Below the pieces are notes generated by a model. The model was not told the origin of the DNA, searched no databases, and was given only the letters and a program-made list of their open reading frames with translations. Below, one piece after another: positions 35,373 to 45,688 of a DNA stretch of 64,000 bases (its first letter is position 1; every line of letters starts with the position of its first letter). Source of the DNA: Chitinophaga sp. HK235 (GTDB taxonomy: Bacteria; Bacteroidota; Bacteroidia; Chitinophagales; Chitinophagaceae); NCBI RefSeq assembly GCF_018255755.1, contig NZ_CP073766.1, forward strand, positions 62,001 to 126,000. Direction: 5' to 3'. A program made the position numbers and the translations under genes.

Positions 35373-38300
35373 GCGGTGTTTAACCGGCAGCTGTTGTGAT
35401 TCAATATATGTTGCCAGTTTCGCAACAGTAGGAAAATTAAACAGTGTTTTAATGGTCAGCTCTACTTTCAGCTGCCGGCGCAAAACGGATATCAGCATGG
35501 TACCCAGCAAAGAATGCCCTCCCGACTCAAAAAAATTATCGTAAATACCTACGCCGGATATGCCCAATATCTGCTCCCAGGCACCAATCAGAAGACGTTC
35601 CAGCTCATTTCCCGGAGGAACATGCTTGTTTCTTACAGATGCCATCTCGCCGGGGTCCGGCAATGCCTTTTTATCAATCTTTCCATTATCGGTTAATGGT
35701 AATTTATCTATTTCGATAAGTAAAGTAGGGATCATGTATCCCGGCAGCCGCATCTTCAGATAGGAAAGGACAGCTGCCTTGTCAAATTTCTCCTGTGGTA
35801 CTACATAGGCAATCAGATTGCTATTATTGTTGTTATTTGTCAGATGATCCTGCCGGGCTATCACTACTGCCTCGTTAACCATACCTGATGCCTGCAGCGC
35901 ACTTTCTATCTCGCCGGGTTCTATGCGATAACCATGTATCTTTACCTGATCATCAAAACGACCAAGATATTCGATAACGCCTTCCGACAACCACCTTCCC
36001 CGATCACCGGTACGGTACATCCGCATAGTCGATTCCGGATAAAATGGGTCCTTGATAAACCTTTCCGCTGTGAGTGACGGACGATTCAGATAACCACGAG
36101 ACACCCCAATACCTGTTACGCAAATTTCCCCGCCCACCCCTACAGGACATAATTGCAGCGATTCATCCAATATGTATATTTTCATATTTTGAATGGGCTG
36201 GCCTAAGGGTACATTCACCCGTTCAGGTAATTCATACATGGCATAATGGCAGATGTTATCTGAAGCTTCTGTTGGCCCATATGCATTCGCTACCGGAATC
36301 ACTCTTTCAGTATGACATTTAAACCACAACTCCAGCAAATGATAACTGACTGCTTCACCGGTAACAATCAGGAAACAGAGGTCTTTCAGCAACGTCAACT
36401 TTTTTTCCCGCAGCAGAACAGCCAAATAAGAAGGAACCAGTTCCAGAATAGTAATCCGATCAAGAATCAGCGCGTCCAGAAATAACGCCGGTTGCAAAAT
36501 CAGAGATTCATGATAGATGATCGTCTTACCTCCCTTTAACAAGGAAGCAAACATCTGCCATACTGAAATATCAAAAGTATATGCCGCTGTAAATGCTATT
36601 GTAGTATCTGATGTGACACTTAAGGTGGCTATCTTTGACTGTAAATGATTCAACATGCCACCATGTTCCACCATCACACCCTTAGGTTGACCTGTAGAAC
36701 CGGAAGTATAAATCACATATGCCAGGTGGGAAGGTGTAACGAACACCTCAGGTGTAGTAGCTGGATGCTTGCTGAAGATATGTTTATCAGCATCCAGCAA
36801 AATAATATTGCTGGTCTCTTCTATGAATGCAAAAAGACTCTTTGTCGCAGTATCGGCTACTATTATATTCGCACCTGTATCTTCCAGGATATGTCTGATC
36901 CGATCTATCGGATGTTCGCTATCGATAGGCACATAAGCTGCACCAGCTTTTAAAATCCCCAGTATCCCGATGATCATATTCAGGGACTTTTCTATACAGA
37001 TAGGCACCATTGTTTCCTCTCTGACCCCTTTAGCCCGTAAGTAGTGTGCTAATTGATCTGCGGATGCAGCAAGCTCACTATATGTGAGCTGCTGATCTTC
37101 AAACATCACTGCAACGGCATCCGGTGTGCGATATACCTGCGCCATAAATAAGTCCATCATCGTTCTGTTTGCCGGGAGCTCTCCTGAGACGTTATTGAAA
37201 GATATCAATAACTGCTCCTGCTCCTTCGGACTCAACATGGATAACCGGCCAATCTGTTCTTCAGGTGATTTTACAACAGCATACAATAACAGCTTAAAAT
37301 GTTGGCATAATTGCACAATAGTATCTTCATCAAACAAATCTTTATCGTACTCCACACTTCCGTATAACCCTGCTTTAGTCTCATAAAGCGAGAACATCAA
37401 ATCAAATTTGGCAGCGGTATAAGTCAGCATTTCTCTGGACAACCGTACCCCTCCCAACTCAAATACAGAGATATCCGGCTGTTCATGCAACTCAAACCTA
37501 ACCTGAAATAAAGGATTCCGACCCAGGTCTCTTTTTGTTATTATCTGATCTACTACCTTTGCAAAAGGTACATCATGATGCTCAAATGCATCCAATGTTG
37601 TTTGTCTTACCTGCTTCAGCAACTGCGTAAACAAAATATCATTCTTCAGTTCATTCCGTATAGCCAGGGTGTTTACGAAATAACCGATAAGTTCTTCTAC
37701 GCCCTCTTTCATTCTTGTTACAACTGAAGTACCAATACAAATATCTCCCTGACCACTATAGCGGTACAACAACACATTAAATACAGACAGAAGGGTCATG
37801 TATAAGGTTGCCCCATGCTGTTTGCCCAGATTTCGCAAACCGTCTGTCAGTTCGAGGTCAATATTGTAAGTAAAAGCTGCTCCCTGAATGCCCGGAACAG
37901 CTGGCCGTGGATGATCGGTAAGCAGGTTTAGCGGAATAACCCCTTCCAGCTTATTTTTCCAATAAACCATTTTATTATTCAATACTTCTTCTGATAGGGA
38001 CTCCCGTTGCCATATCGCATAATCTGCATACTGCATATTTAGAGAAGGTAATTGAGGAGTGCGCGATTCCATGTACGCGGTATAAAACTCAACCAGCTCG
38101 CGGTAAAGAATATCAACAGACCAACCATCAGAAGCAATGTGATGTATCGTTAATACCAACATATGCTCCATCTCAGAAAGGTGAATCAGCTGTGCACGCA
38201 GCATATAATCTTTTGACAGATCAAAAGGGGTGCTTACTAATTTGATGAGATACGTTTCCAATGTTTGGGAATGCATCTCATAAAAAGTACGATCATTTAT

Positions 38301-41300
38301 TTCCAATTCCCATTGGTCGGCTGCCAATACCTTCTGAAACAGCGTTTCATCCTCAAATGTGTATACTGTTCTCAACACCTCGTGCCGATTAACAATCTGC
38401 CGCAATGCATATCTTAAAGCCGGCACCTGAATCACCCCTTCCACCCTGTAAAGGAGGTATTCATGATAGGCAACTGATCCTTCTAACTGATCAATAAACC
38501 ACAAACTTTCCTGCTCAAAGGATAATGGGATATGTAAGGGCCTTGACTGCTGCCAGGTGATAGGAGATAAGCTGCTTTCTGATGAAAAAATTTCGTCTTT
38601 GGGATTTCTCTCTTCCATTGGGTGATGGCCATTCTCCGGAATGTTTTTCATCTCGCCGGATGCAACTGTTTCAATTGCACCAGGTACGCTCCTTACGCTA
38701 TCAAGTTGTAGGGCCAGCAGCTTGAATTGCTGCGTCATACTGACCAGAATCTGCTGCCGCATATTTTCCATTTGCTCCTGTATTACTGCTGACACTACAG
38801 TAACTACACTATTCAGATCTGAGGCCGCGGCCGGAGCTTGTATAACATCACTTGTTGCCGGTATCGGATCAGTTTTTTCAGGAGTCGTCTGAACTGTTTT
38901 ATGCGCTTCAATATATGTTGCCAGTTTATCAAGCGTCGTCAGTGCTTCGAATAGTTGGGGGATGGTGAATTTCACCTTATACTTTTTCTCTATGCTTGTT
39001 ACCATACGGATCAAAGTAAGAGAATTGGCGCCCAGCAATAGTATATCCCTATGTATGTCAATCTCTGCAGCAGGAATTTTCAAGAGTTCACCCAATGCCC
39101 CGCGGAGATACGCTAAGGTATCCATACGGCTGTCTGCAGTCTGATCCCTGGTATCCGTTATCTCCTTAATTTTTACCGGAGATGTTATTGCTACCTGTGT
39201 ATTTTCTACCTGTTGTATCCAATATCGCTGGCGTTGAAATGGATATACAGGTAATGTTACCTTCTGGCATAGACATTCCGCATAAAACTCCTCCCAATTC
39301 ACAGAGATACCTTTTACATGTAAGGCCATTAAGCTTTGTAACATAGTACTCCAGGATGATACACCATGTTCTAAACTGGTTAACAGGCTATCTTCCGGAT
39401 ACTCCAGCGTCATCTGTGCCAAAGGCAAGAGCGCAGGATGCGGCCCTAATTCCATCAGCATATCTCCGCCCTGCTCTGTTATAGTAGTGAGGCTTCTATA
39501 AAACTGTACAGGAGCCGTAATATGTTCACACCAATAATCCGGACTGGCTATAGTCGGGTTGGCCAGCATCCCGGTGACACTTGAGATCAGATCAATTACA
39601 GGTTGATGAAACTTAATCCCGGCGGCAACTTCCCTGAATTCATCCAACATGGGCTCCATAGGAGCGGAGTGGGTTGTTCCCCGTTCTTTAATCGATTGCG
39701 TTAATTGGGCCCTTGCAGCAATCAGTATCAATCCATCTTCCAGACTGAACACACCGGCAATGCATGCAGCCGCATATTCCCCAATGCCATGCCCTACTAC
39801 TACAGATGGAGATACGCCCCAGGATTTCAATACAGCTGCCAGACCACAGGAAATAGCAAATACGGCCGGCTGCGCGAACATGGTTTGTTGTAAAATTTTA
39901 TCTCTTTCAGCGCCATCCGTCTCATAAAATATTTTTACCAACTGAATGTTCCAACGGGTTTTCAGAAAAGCATCACATTGATCTATTACATTTTTAAACA
40001 CCGGATTATGTTCATATAATTCTTTCCCCGTATTCCAGTTTTCGATCCCCTGCCCAGTAAACAGCCATACCAGTTTCCCTTTCGATGCCTGGGCAACCCC
40101 AGACCTTATTTCATTTGTTATACCGTTTACATAATCAAGCAGGTATTTTCCGGCTGCTTGTTTGGAAGTTGCTTGTAATGCCAGCCGGTGCTGGAATACA
40201 TCACGGGTTATTGCTGCACTATAAGCTATATCCCGCCAATCAGCGGAGTTATTATTACAAAAGCGAATATATTGCTGTGCCAATGCTTCCAGTGCTGCGG
40301 GTGTTTTAGCAGATAAGAGCAAAGGATAAGAAGGATACACGACCTGTCGTTGCTGCGCCTCCACACCATTGCTTACATCGGGTGCCTGCTCCACGATAAC
40401 GTGTACGTTGGTCCCGCTCAATCCAAATGCACTCACAGCAGCTCTCCTTTTTACAGCAACGGGCCAATCCACCAGTCTATCGACTACTTTAACAGCCATT
40501 TCATTCCAGGGTATAAATTTATTGGGAACCTCATAATGCAAACTGGCCGGTATTTCTCCATGTTGTAAGCAAAGCACCGTTTTGATAAACCCGGCTACAC
40601 CTCCCGCTGCTTCCAGATGCCCGATATTTGATTTAACAGCCCCTATCAATAATGGCTTGTCTTTCGTACTGGCATCTCCATATACAGCCTGTAAAGCCTG
40701 TACTTCAACAGGATCACCCAGACGGGTACCTGTTCCATGCGTTTCCACATATTGCACAGTGTCTGCACCAACGGAAGCATCTCTCAATGCTTTTTCGATC
40801 AGTTGCTGCTGCATGGTACCATTCGGCGCTGTAAGTCCGTTACTTAGCCCATCGTGGTTAACTGCCGAACCTTTGATCACCGCAAGGATATTATCACCAT
40901 CTGCCAATGCATCCCTCAATCGCTTCATTACAACTATACCACAACCTTCTCCTCTCACGTATCCATCTGCGCTGTCATCAAATGATTTACATAAGCCGGT
41001 GGGAGAAAGTGCTTTCATCTGACATAGCTTAACGGTAGTATCAGGTGTCAGCATCAGGTTTACCCCGCCTGCCAGGGCCAGAGAGCACTCTCTGCGTATA
41101 AGGCTTAACCTGGCTTGGTGGATGCAGAGCAGAGAGGAGGAACAAGCAGTATCCAATTGCATTACCGGGCCATGAAAATCGAATGTATAAGCGATCCTGC
41201 CAGCAGCGATACTTCTTTCAACGCCGAGGCTGTCCATGTCTTCACCAAAAGAATGCTCCCTGTTATCATGAATGATCGTTTCATAATCATCCGATCCCAT

Positions 41301-43703
41301 GCCAATAAAAATCCCGCTATCACTACCTCTCAGCTTTAATGCTGAAAATCCTCCATGCTCCAGTGCTTCCCAGCATATTTCGAGTAACAGCCGTTGCTGC
41401 GGGTCCATATAAGCAGCTTCCTTCGGCGAGATACCAAAAAACATCGGATCAAACTTATCCACCTGCCTCAGAAAGCCACCGTGCTGAGTATACATCTTTC
41501 CGGAGGTTATCTCCTCCGTGGCAGAATAGGCTGCTACATCCCAACGATCTTCCGGGGTAACGGTAATGGCACTACGCTGTTCTTTTAAAAATGTCCAGAA
41601 TGCTTCCGGGGTATTAATATCTCCGGGGAAACGACACCCAATACCCACTATTGCAATACTGTCGTTATCATCACCCTCGCTATGACGCAGCTCAGATTCT
41701 TTCTTTGCATCATTACCTATGCCCGAAAGATATGCTGATAAGGTAGCCGGGGTAGGGAAATTATAAATAATGGTTTTCTCAACCGTAGTGCCCAGCAACA
41801 CTTCCAAATCAGCTGCCAGGACAACTACATGCATGGAAGTCATACCATACGCAGAAAATGGCTTGTCCACCACCAGATCTGTTGCTGTAAGATTAAAACG
41901 CTGTTGTAACCATTCACATAACCATTGCTCAATTGTATCTTTAGACGGGGTAGAAGGAGCAGACAGCGGAGAAACTTTATCAGTACCCCTATGCACCTCC
42001 TCAATTGTGTTGATAATAGTTGTATAAGCGCCTTTTACAAAGGATTCCGCCAATAAATACCGTTTCACTTTTCCGCTGGTGGTTTTTGGTATTTTTCTCA
42101 CCGGTACGACCTGTTTTATTTCCAGGCCCAAACGTGCTGCAATAAATCCTTTTATAGCATCGGCAAGAGGTATGAATGCCTCTACTGAGGCTTTGTGCAC
42201 CACAAAGATGACAATAGCCTCTACTCCAGTTTCTTTGTCCGGTATACCACAAGCCACCACTTTTCCCGTATCGATACCTTCTAATTGTTCTAATGTATTT
42301 TCTATATCATGCGGATATACATTTGCACCATTTACAAAGATGATATCCTTTACTCTTCCTGCGACATACAAACACCCTTCCCACATGAATCCTGTATCAC
42401 CTGTGTTCAACCATCCATCCTTACTGATGGAAGCGTCTGTAGCCGCTGCATTGTTATAATATTTTCGGGTTACACTATCCCCTTTGACCCGGATAAGCCC
42501 CATATAACCCTCCGGCAATATATTGTCCTGCTCATCATAGATCCTGATATCCATACCGGTGATGGGTTCTCCCACATTTACCAGCTCAAGTGTACTTTCC
42601 GAAGGCATGGGCTGTACGCTGTCATGTGTTATTACACAGTTGCCCAGGGTCAACATTTTTCTATTCACAAGAATAGTTTTCAACAAAGGAAAAGAACGCT
42701 TGAAGGTCACCTTCAGTGTGGCTTCTGCTAATCCATATCCTGTCCGTATTGCATCAGGATGAAGACCACATCTCTTCATAGTATCTGTAAAACGGCGACA
42801 TAAAGCTGCTGATATGGGTTCTGCACCATTATTAATGATACGCAGGCAAGACAGGTCCAGGTCGCTCGCTTTATGCTCGCTGAATTGATTCAGGTAGTAT
42901 TTATAACCAAAGTTGGGAGAACCTGTTATCGTGACGCGATGAGTTGATATCTTTTGCAACCATACTAAAGGAGCCCTTATAAACAAATCCGTGGGCATAA
43001 TATATTGTTGTATGCCTATATAGAGCGGATATAGATGAAAGCAGATCAGACCCATATCATGTGTTAACGGCATCCAGCTCAGCGTACTATCTTTCTCATT
43101 CCACCCGTTCGTCAATAAAGAGCCGCGTATATTGGCGATCACATTGGCATGGGTCAATGTTACTCCTTTAGGATCGCCTGTAGAACCAGAAGAGAACTGC
43201 AGGAATGCAATCATATCCGCAGTTACAGGATATATCTTTCCTTCTCTACCTGCATGCTTCATATCTTCCGTAAAAAGCACACGATCAAAATGTTCTTCGA
43301 AATTCCTGTCTGTATTCTTTTGTCCGCATAGTTTTTCATAATGTGGACGGTTAGTGACGAGGAATGGATGATTTAAAAATGCGCTTATCCTGGTTAATTT
43401 CGTTACGTTCTCTGTATGGTAGGCAACAGAAGCCGGGACTGGTACAATAGCACTTAATATACAGGCCCAGAAAATCTGTAGAAAGGTTTTATTATCTTCC
43501 ACCTGTAACACTAGTTCATCACCAGAGTGCAGCCCCTGCTCCTGCAAATAATGCATCCAGGACAAGGCATCTGCATAAAGTTGGCCGTATGAAAGGAACT
43601 CTTCCTGGTTGCCTCTTCCGATAAAAGTTATCCCTTTATCTTTAACATCTTTGAGCCTTATCAACATTGCTGACAGTGTTGCAGGAGTATCTTGTTTCTT
43701 CAT
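35358..43703 (-). CDS. Hybrid FAAL-PKS-NRPS megasynthase, 3'-truncated
   Basis: 2781 aa. Domains by approximate residue: fatty-acyl-AMP ligase 1-560 (FSSGSTGDPKGV near 170); carrier 590-665 (GMTSMHV); ketosynthase 680-1105, intact, with DTACSSSL, HGTGT and NIGHLEAAGG; acyltransferase-like 1130-1450; carrier 1520-1600 (LLLGANSLTL); condensation 1725-2150 (HHIASDGWS); adenylation 2190-2690 (YTSGSTGQPKG, FDISVWQMF, YRTGD, NGKIDKKAL); carrier 2695-2770 (GGHSLLG). It should start a lipid chain, extend it once and add one amino acid. The A-domain code, DIWEITADNK as read by eye, is not assigned. The acyltransferase has GHGIGE instead of GHSxGE and lacks its small subdomain. There is no thioesterase, and a frameshift removes the next module. 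The upstream gap 43704-44368 is AT-rich and holds no gene I can support. Confidence 0.9.
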   Translation of the reverse strand: MKKQDTPATLSAMLIRLKDVKDKGITFIGRGNQEEFLSYGQLYADALSWMHYLQEQGLHSGDELVLQVEDNKTFLQIFWACILSAIVPVPASVAYHTENVTKLTRISAFLNHPFLVTNRPHYEKLCGQKNTDRNFEEHFDRVLFTEDMKHAGREGKIYPVTADMIAFLQFSSGSTGDPKGVTLTHANVIANIRGSLLTNGWNEKDSTLSWMPLTHDMGLICFHLYPLYIGIQQYIMPTDLFIRAPLVWLQKISTHRVTITGSPNFGYKYYLNQFSEHKASDLDLSCLRIINNGAEPISAALCRRFTDTMKRCGLHPDAIRTGYGLAEATLKVTFKRSFPLLKTILVNRKMLTLGNCVITHDSVQPMPSESTLELVNVGEPITGMDIRIYDEQDNILPEGYMGLIRVKGDSVTRKYYNNAAATDASISKDGWLNTGDTGFMWEGCLYVAGRVKDIIFVNGANVYPHDIENTLEQLEGIDTGKVVACGIPDKETGVEAIVIFVVHKASVEAFIPLADAIKGFIAARLGLEIKQVVPVRKIPKTTSGKVKRYLLAESFVKGAYTTIINTIEEVHRGTDKVSPLSAPSTPSKDTIEQWLCEWLQQRFNLTATDLVVDKPFSAYGMTSMHVVVLAADLEVLLGTTVEKTIIYNFPTPATLSAYLSGIGNDAKKESELRHSEGDDNDSIAIVGIGCRFPGDINTPEAFWTFLKEQRSAITVTPEDRWDVAAYSATEEITSGKMYTQHGGFLRQVDKFDPMFFGISPKEAAYMDPQQRLLLEICWEALEHGGFSALKLRGSDSGIFIGMGSDDYETIIHDNREHSFGEDMDSLGVERSIAAGRIAYTFDFHGPVMQLDTACSSSLLCIHQARLSLIRRECSLALAGGVNLMLTPDTTVKLCQMKALSPTGLCKSFDDSADGYVRGEGCGIVVMKRLRDALADGDNILAVIKGSAVNHDGLSNGLTAPNGTMQQQLIEKALRDASVGADTVQYVETHGTGTRLGDPVEVQALQAVYGDASTKDKPLLIGAVKSNIGHLEAAGGVAGFIKTVLCLQHGEIPASLHYEVPNKFIPWNEMAVKVVDRLVDWPVAVKRRAAVSAFGLSGTNVHVIVEQAPDVSNGVEAQQRQVVYPSYPLLLSAKTPAALEALAQQYIRFCNNNSADWRDIAYSAAITRDVFQHRLALQATSKQAAGKYLLDYVNGITNEIRSGVAQASKGKLVWLFTGQGIENWNTGKELYEHNPVFKNVIDQCDAFLKTRWNIQLVKIFYETDGAERDKILQQTMFAQPAVFAISCGLAAVLKSWGVSPSVVVGHGIGEYAAACIAGVFSLEDGLILIAARAQLTQSIKERGTTHSAPMEPMLDEFREVAAGIKFHQPVIDLISSVTGMLANPTIASPDYWCEHITAPVQFYRSLTTITEQGGDMLMELGPHPALLPLAQMTLEYPEDSLLTSLEHGVSSWSTMLQSLMALHVKGISVNWEEFYAECLCQKVTLPVYPFQRQRYWIQQVENTQVAITSPVKIKEITDTRDQTADSRMDTLAYLRGALGELLKIPAAEIDIHRDILLLGANSLTLIRMVTSIEKKYKVKFTIPQLFEALTTLDKLATYIEAHKTVQTTPEKTDPIPATSDVIQAPAAASDLNSVVTVVSAVIQEQMENMRQQILVSMTQQFKLLALQLDSVRSVPGAIETVASGEMKNIPENGHHPMEERNPKDEIFSSESSLSPITWQQSRPLHIPLSFEQESLWFIDQLEGSVAYHEYLLYRVEGVIQVPALRYALRQIVNRHEVLRTVYTFEDETLFQKVLAADQWELEINDRTFYEMHSQTLETYLIKLVSTPFDLSKDYMLRAQLIHLSEMEHMLVLTIHHIASDGWSVDILYRELVEFYTAYMESRTPQLPSLNMQYADYAIWQRESLSEEVLNNKMVYWKNKLEGVIPLNLLTDHPRPAVPGIQGAAFTYNIDLELTDGLRNLGKQHGATLYMTLLSVFNVLLYRYSGQGDICIGTSVVTRMKEGVEELIGYFVNTLAIRNELKNDILFTQLLKQVRQTTLDAFEHHDVPFAKVVDQIITKRDLGRNPLFQVRFELHEQPDISVFELGGVRLSREMLTYTAAKFDLMFSLYETKAGLYGSVEYDKDLFDEDTIVQLCQHFKLLLYAVVKSPEEQIGRLSMLSPKEQEQLLISFNNVSGELPANRTMMDLFMAQVYRTPDAVAVMFEDQQLTYSELAASADQLAHYLRAKGVREETMVPICIEKSLNMIIGILGILKAGAAYVPIDSEHPIDRIRHILEDTGANIIVADTATKSLFAFIEETSNIILLDADKHIFSKHPATTPEVFVTPSHLAYVIYTSGSTGQPKGVMVEHGGMLNHLQSKIATLSVTSDTTIAFTAAYTFDISVWQMFASLLKGGKTIIYHESLILQPALFLDALILDRITILELVPSYLAVLLREKKLTLLKDLCFLIVTGEAVSYHLLELWFKCHTERVIPVANAYGPTEASDNICHYAMYELPERVNVPLGQPIQNMKIYILDESLQLCPVGVGGEICVTGIGVSRGYLNRPSLTAERFIKDPFYPESTMRMYRTGDRGRWLSEGVIEYLGRFDDQVKIHGYRIEPGEIESALQASGMVNEAVVIARQDHLTNNNNNSNLIAYVVPQEKFDKAAVLSYLKMRLPGYMIPTLLIEIDKLPLTDNGKIDKKALPDPGEMASVRNKHVPPGNELERLLIGAWEQILGISGVGIYDNFFESGGHSLLGTMLISVLRRQLKVELTIKTLFNFPTVAKLATYIESQQLPVKHRRIII

Positions 43704-44368
43704 AAAATAAACGCGTTAACAAAGGGTTTTACAATAGTTTTTCTCGCGAGGGTAATAGCATACGATAACATCAGGCATGTGCTATGGTAACCGGCTTTAA
43801 AGGGAATCATATGTGAGCCAGACATGATTCTTCCTGAATGAATATTATCCAGGTAAGTAACTGAATAAGGTTACATTACGATAATTAACAAACACGGACT
43901 TTCCATGTATACATACGTATATCACGTTACAAAACTTCAAATATTAATTGATCAATAAACCCCGACAGTCATTGCATGGCTCTGCCGTCACTCAGCTACA
44001 GAGTAGATACTTTCATCGGGAAAAAAGGAAAAGCACAAATCACTAGATTCAGTGCAGAAGAAAAAGGGTTAATAAATCTATGTAGAAAAGTTAAAAAAAA
44101 CTAACAATTCTTTTTACTAACTGCAAATACTAATCGATGTGTTCAGTAAATTCATTAAGGATTTTTAAACTTAAACATATTTCTTTTAAAAGATAAGGTT
44201 CCTTGTTAGTATTTTAAAAATAATATTATCCTATGCAGTATATCCACAGTGATAAGAAAATTTATGAAGAAGAGTGAAAGGACGATTGAGTAATAGGCTA
44301 TCGGGGCAGCCTATATTCCACCTGATAAATGGAAAAATAAGACCTGTAGTAGTATTAAATAAATCTCA

Positions 44369-44752
44369 CTACACCAATGTAGCAACGCTTTGTAAAAATG
44401 CAGTTACCAATTTATGTGGATGCTCTGTTGTAGAATTATCCTGTGGAACAAAAAGTGTTGCTATAAAAAAGCGGTGCTTATTGAGTTCCAGGATTCTCGC
44501 TTCTTTTGACGCATCGGTTCCTACCACCTTAAAGCCACGACTGTCAAGCAAATCCTGGTATTCAGGATTGAGTCCGAAGTTGCAGTAGTATTTTTCTTTT
44601 ATCTGGTCTGTGCCAAATATCCGGGAAGTTTGAGACTGCTTGTCAGTGAGATTAATTTCAAGTGTTTGCCCTGCCAGGGAACAGCTTAGAATAAACCTGT
44701 ATTTTTTAAAAAGAATATTTTCATGAGGACTAAGAAATTCCACAAAAGGCAT
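44369..44752 (-). pseudogene. C-terminal half of a CTP synthase-like class I amidotransferase
   Basis: 127 codons matching the C-terminal part of the 'CTP synthase C-terminal region-related' family: FILSCSLAGQTLEINL, the YYCNFGLNPEYQDLLDSRGF stretch, GTDASKEARILELNKHRFF and ATLFVPQ. Family members are about 230 aa and carry the amidotransferase nucleophile Cys in the missing N-terminal half. No continuation is found upstream on the minus strand. It is therefore a truncated remnant, unless the short form has its own function. Confidence 0.65.
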
Positions 44753-44959
44753 GAAATTTCTTAGTGGATACCTATTTTACGGTAAAGGATGATGTTATCA
44801 ACGTTGGGGATTTTAGCATGATCAAACCCGCTTTTATAGACATGGTAGCTACTGCAAATATTCATCTTTCTTGCCATCAGGTTTTGGAGAAAAACCTCCA
44901 ATCTTTCATGACAGACACACGTACATACCTATATTATATAACTTACCCGGTATCAGTAG

Positions 44960-45029
44960 TAGCTGCTTCGATCACCTTCCACTAGCGGGCACGAAAAGGC
45001 TTGTAAGTTTATGCTTGCAAGCCTTTTTT
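44960..45029 (+). repeat. tRNA-end-like copy 2 with terminator
   Basis: The 33 bases 44960-44992 (ending TTCGATCACCTTCCACTA then GCGGGCAC) match copies 3 and 4 over most of their length. A 14-bp stem (44994-45007 with 45014-45027), with one G-T-type mismatch, and a T-run follow within 2 bases. It closes block B, which contains the truncated megasynthase. Confidence 0.65.
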
Positions 45030-45143
45030 CTTTCCAGCAGTGTCACCCAAAAGACACTCAGCCTACACAGTTGATTAACATTTTCAGGCTTAACACAGAT
45101 GCAAGAAAAACAGGCGTACCCTGGAAATAGCCTCAGTAAACAC

Positions 45144-45353
45144 CTATATCCTGACCATCACTACCAGCGACGGAAAAAATTCAACCAGTGTTTCATCCAC
45201 CAATTTAACAGGTACAGGAGGTGTGTGGGCTGTCCAGTTGTTCCATGATACACGGGATCCATCAGGTGCAGTCACTTCAAATCCGGCAAATTGCCAGTCG
45301 CCGTAATAATGATTATTACGGAAGATATTATCTGGCTTGCTATATAAAAATAA
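45144..45353 (-). pseudogene. Unidentified C-terminal gene fragment
   Basis: About 70 codons, open from just after a TAA at 45354-45356 to a TAG at 45144. They read coding-like sequence such as KPDNIFRNNHYYGDWQFAG, FEVTAPDGSRVSWNNWTAH and PVKLVDETLVEFFPSLVV. There is no start codon. I do not recognise the family. The flanking stretch 45354-45688 shows no gene. Confidence 0.4.
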
Positions 45354-45688
45354 TTAGTCAGCTTTTTATAAGGCACTGCGAGAACAGCTGACGTTGTTCT
45401 TCCCAACTACAGACATTTAAAATGCTTATCGCATTTGCAAAGACATTAGATTGTTTGGTGGTGATTCAAATAAGACATTAAATAATAATTGACAATTGCG
45501 TTACTATTACCAGGAGTAAGGAACCAATAAAATGAAAGATTTTAAGTAGGGAGTTTTTTTAAGGAGATAATAACAGAAGCGTTTGCATAATTTTTCTGAT
45601 ACTATAGGAATAAGGCCTTTTTTGCTGTTTTATTATCAAAAACCATCAAAGACCAATTTCACTTTCTATCCGGAATAAAACAAATCGA

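Noticed and set aside
44764..44985. GTG-started plus-strand frame of 73 codons overlapping tRNA-end copy 2
   Set aside because: It runs into the repeat and has no family resemblance or clear start signal. It is more likely chance.
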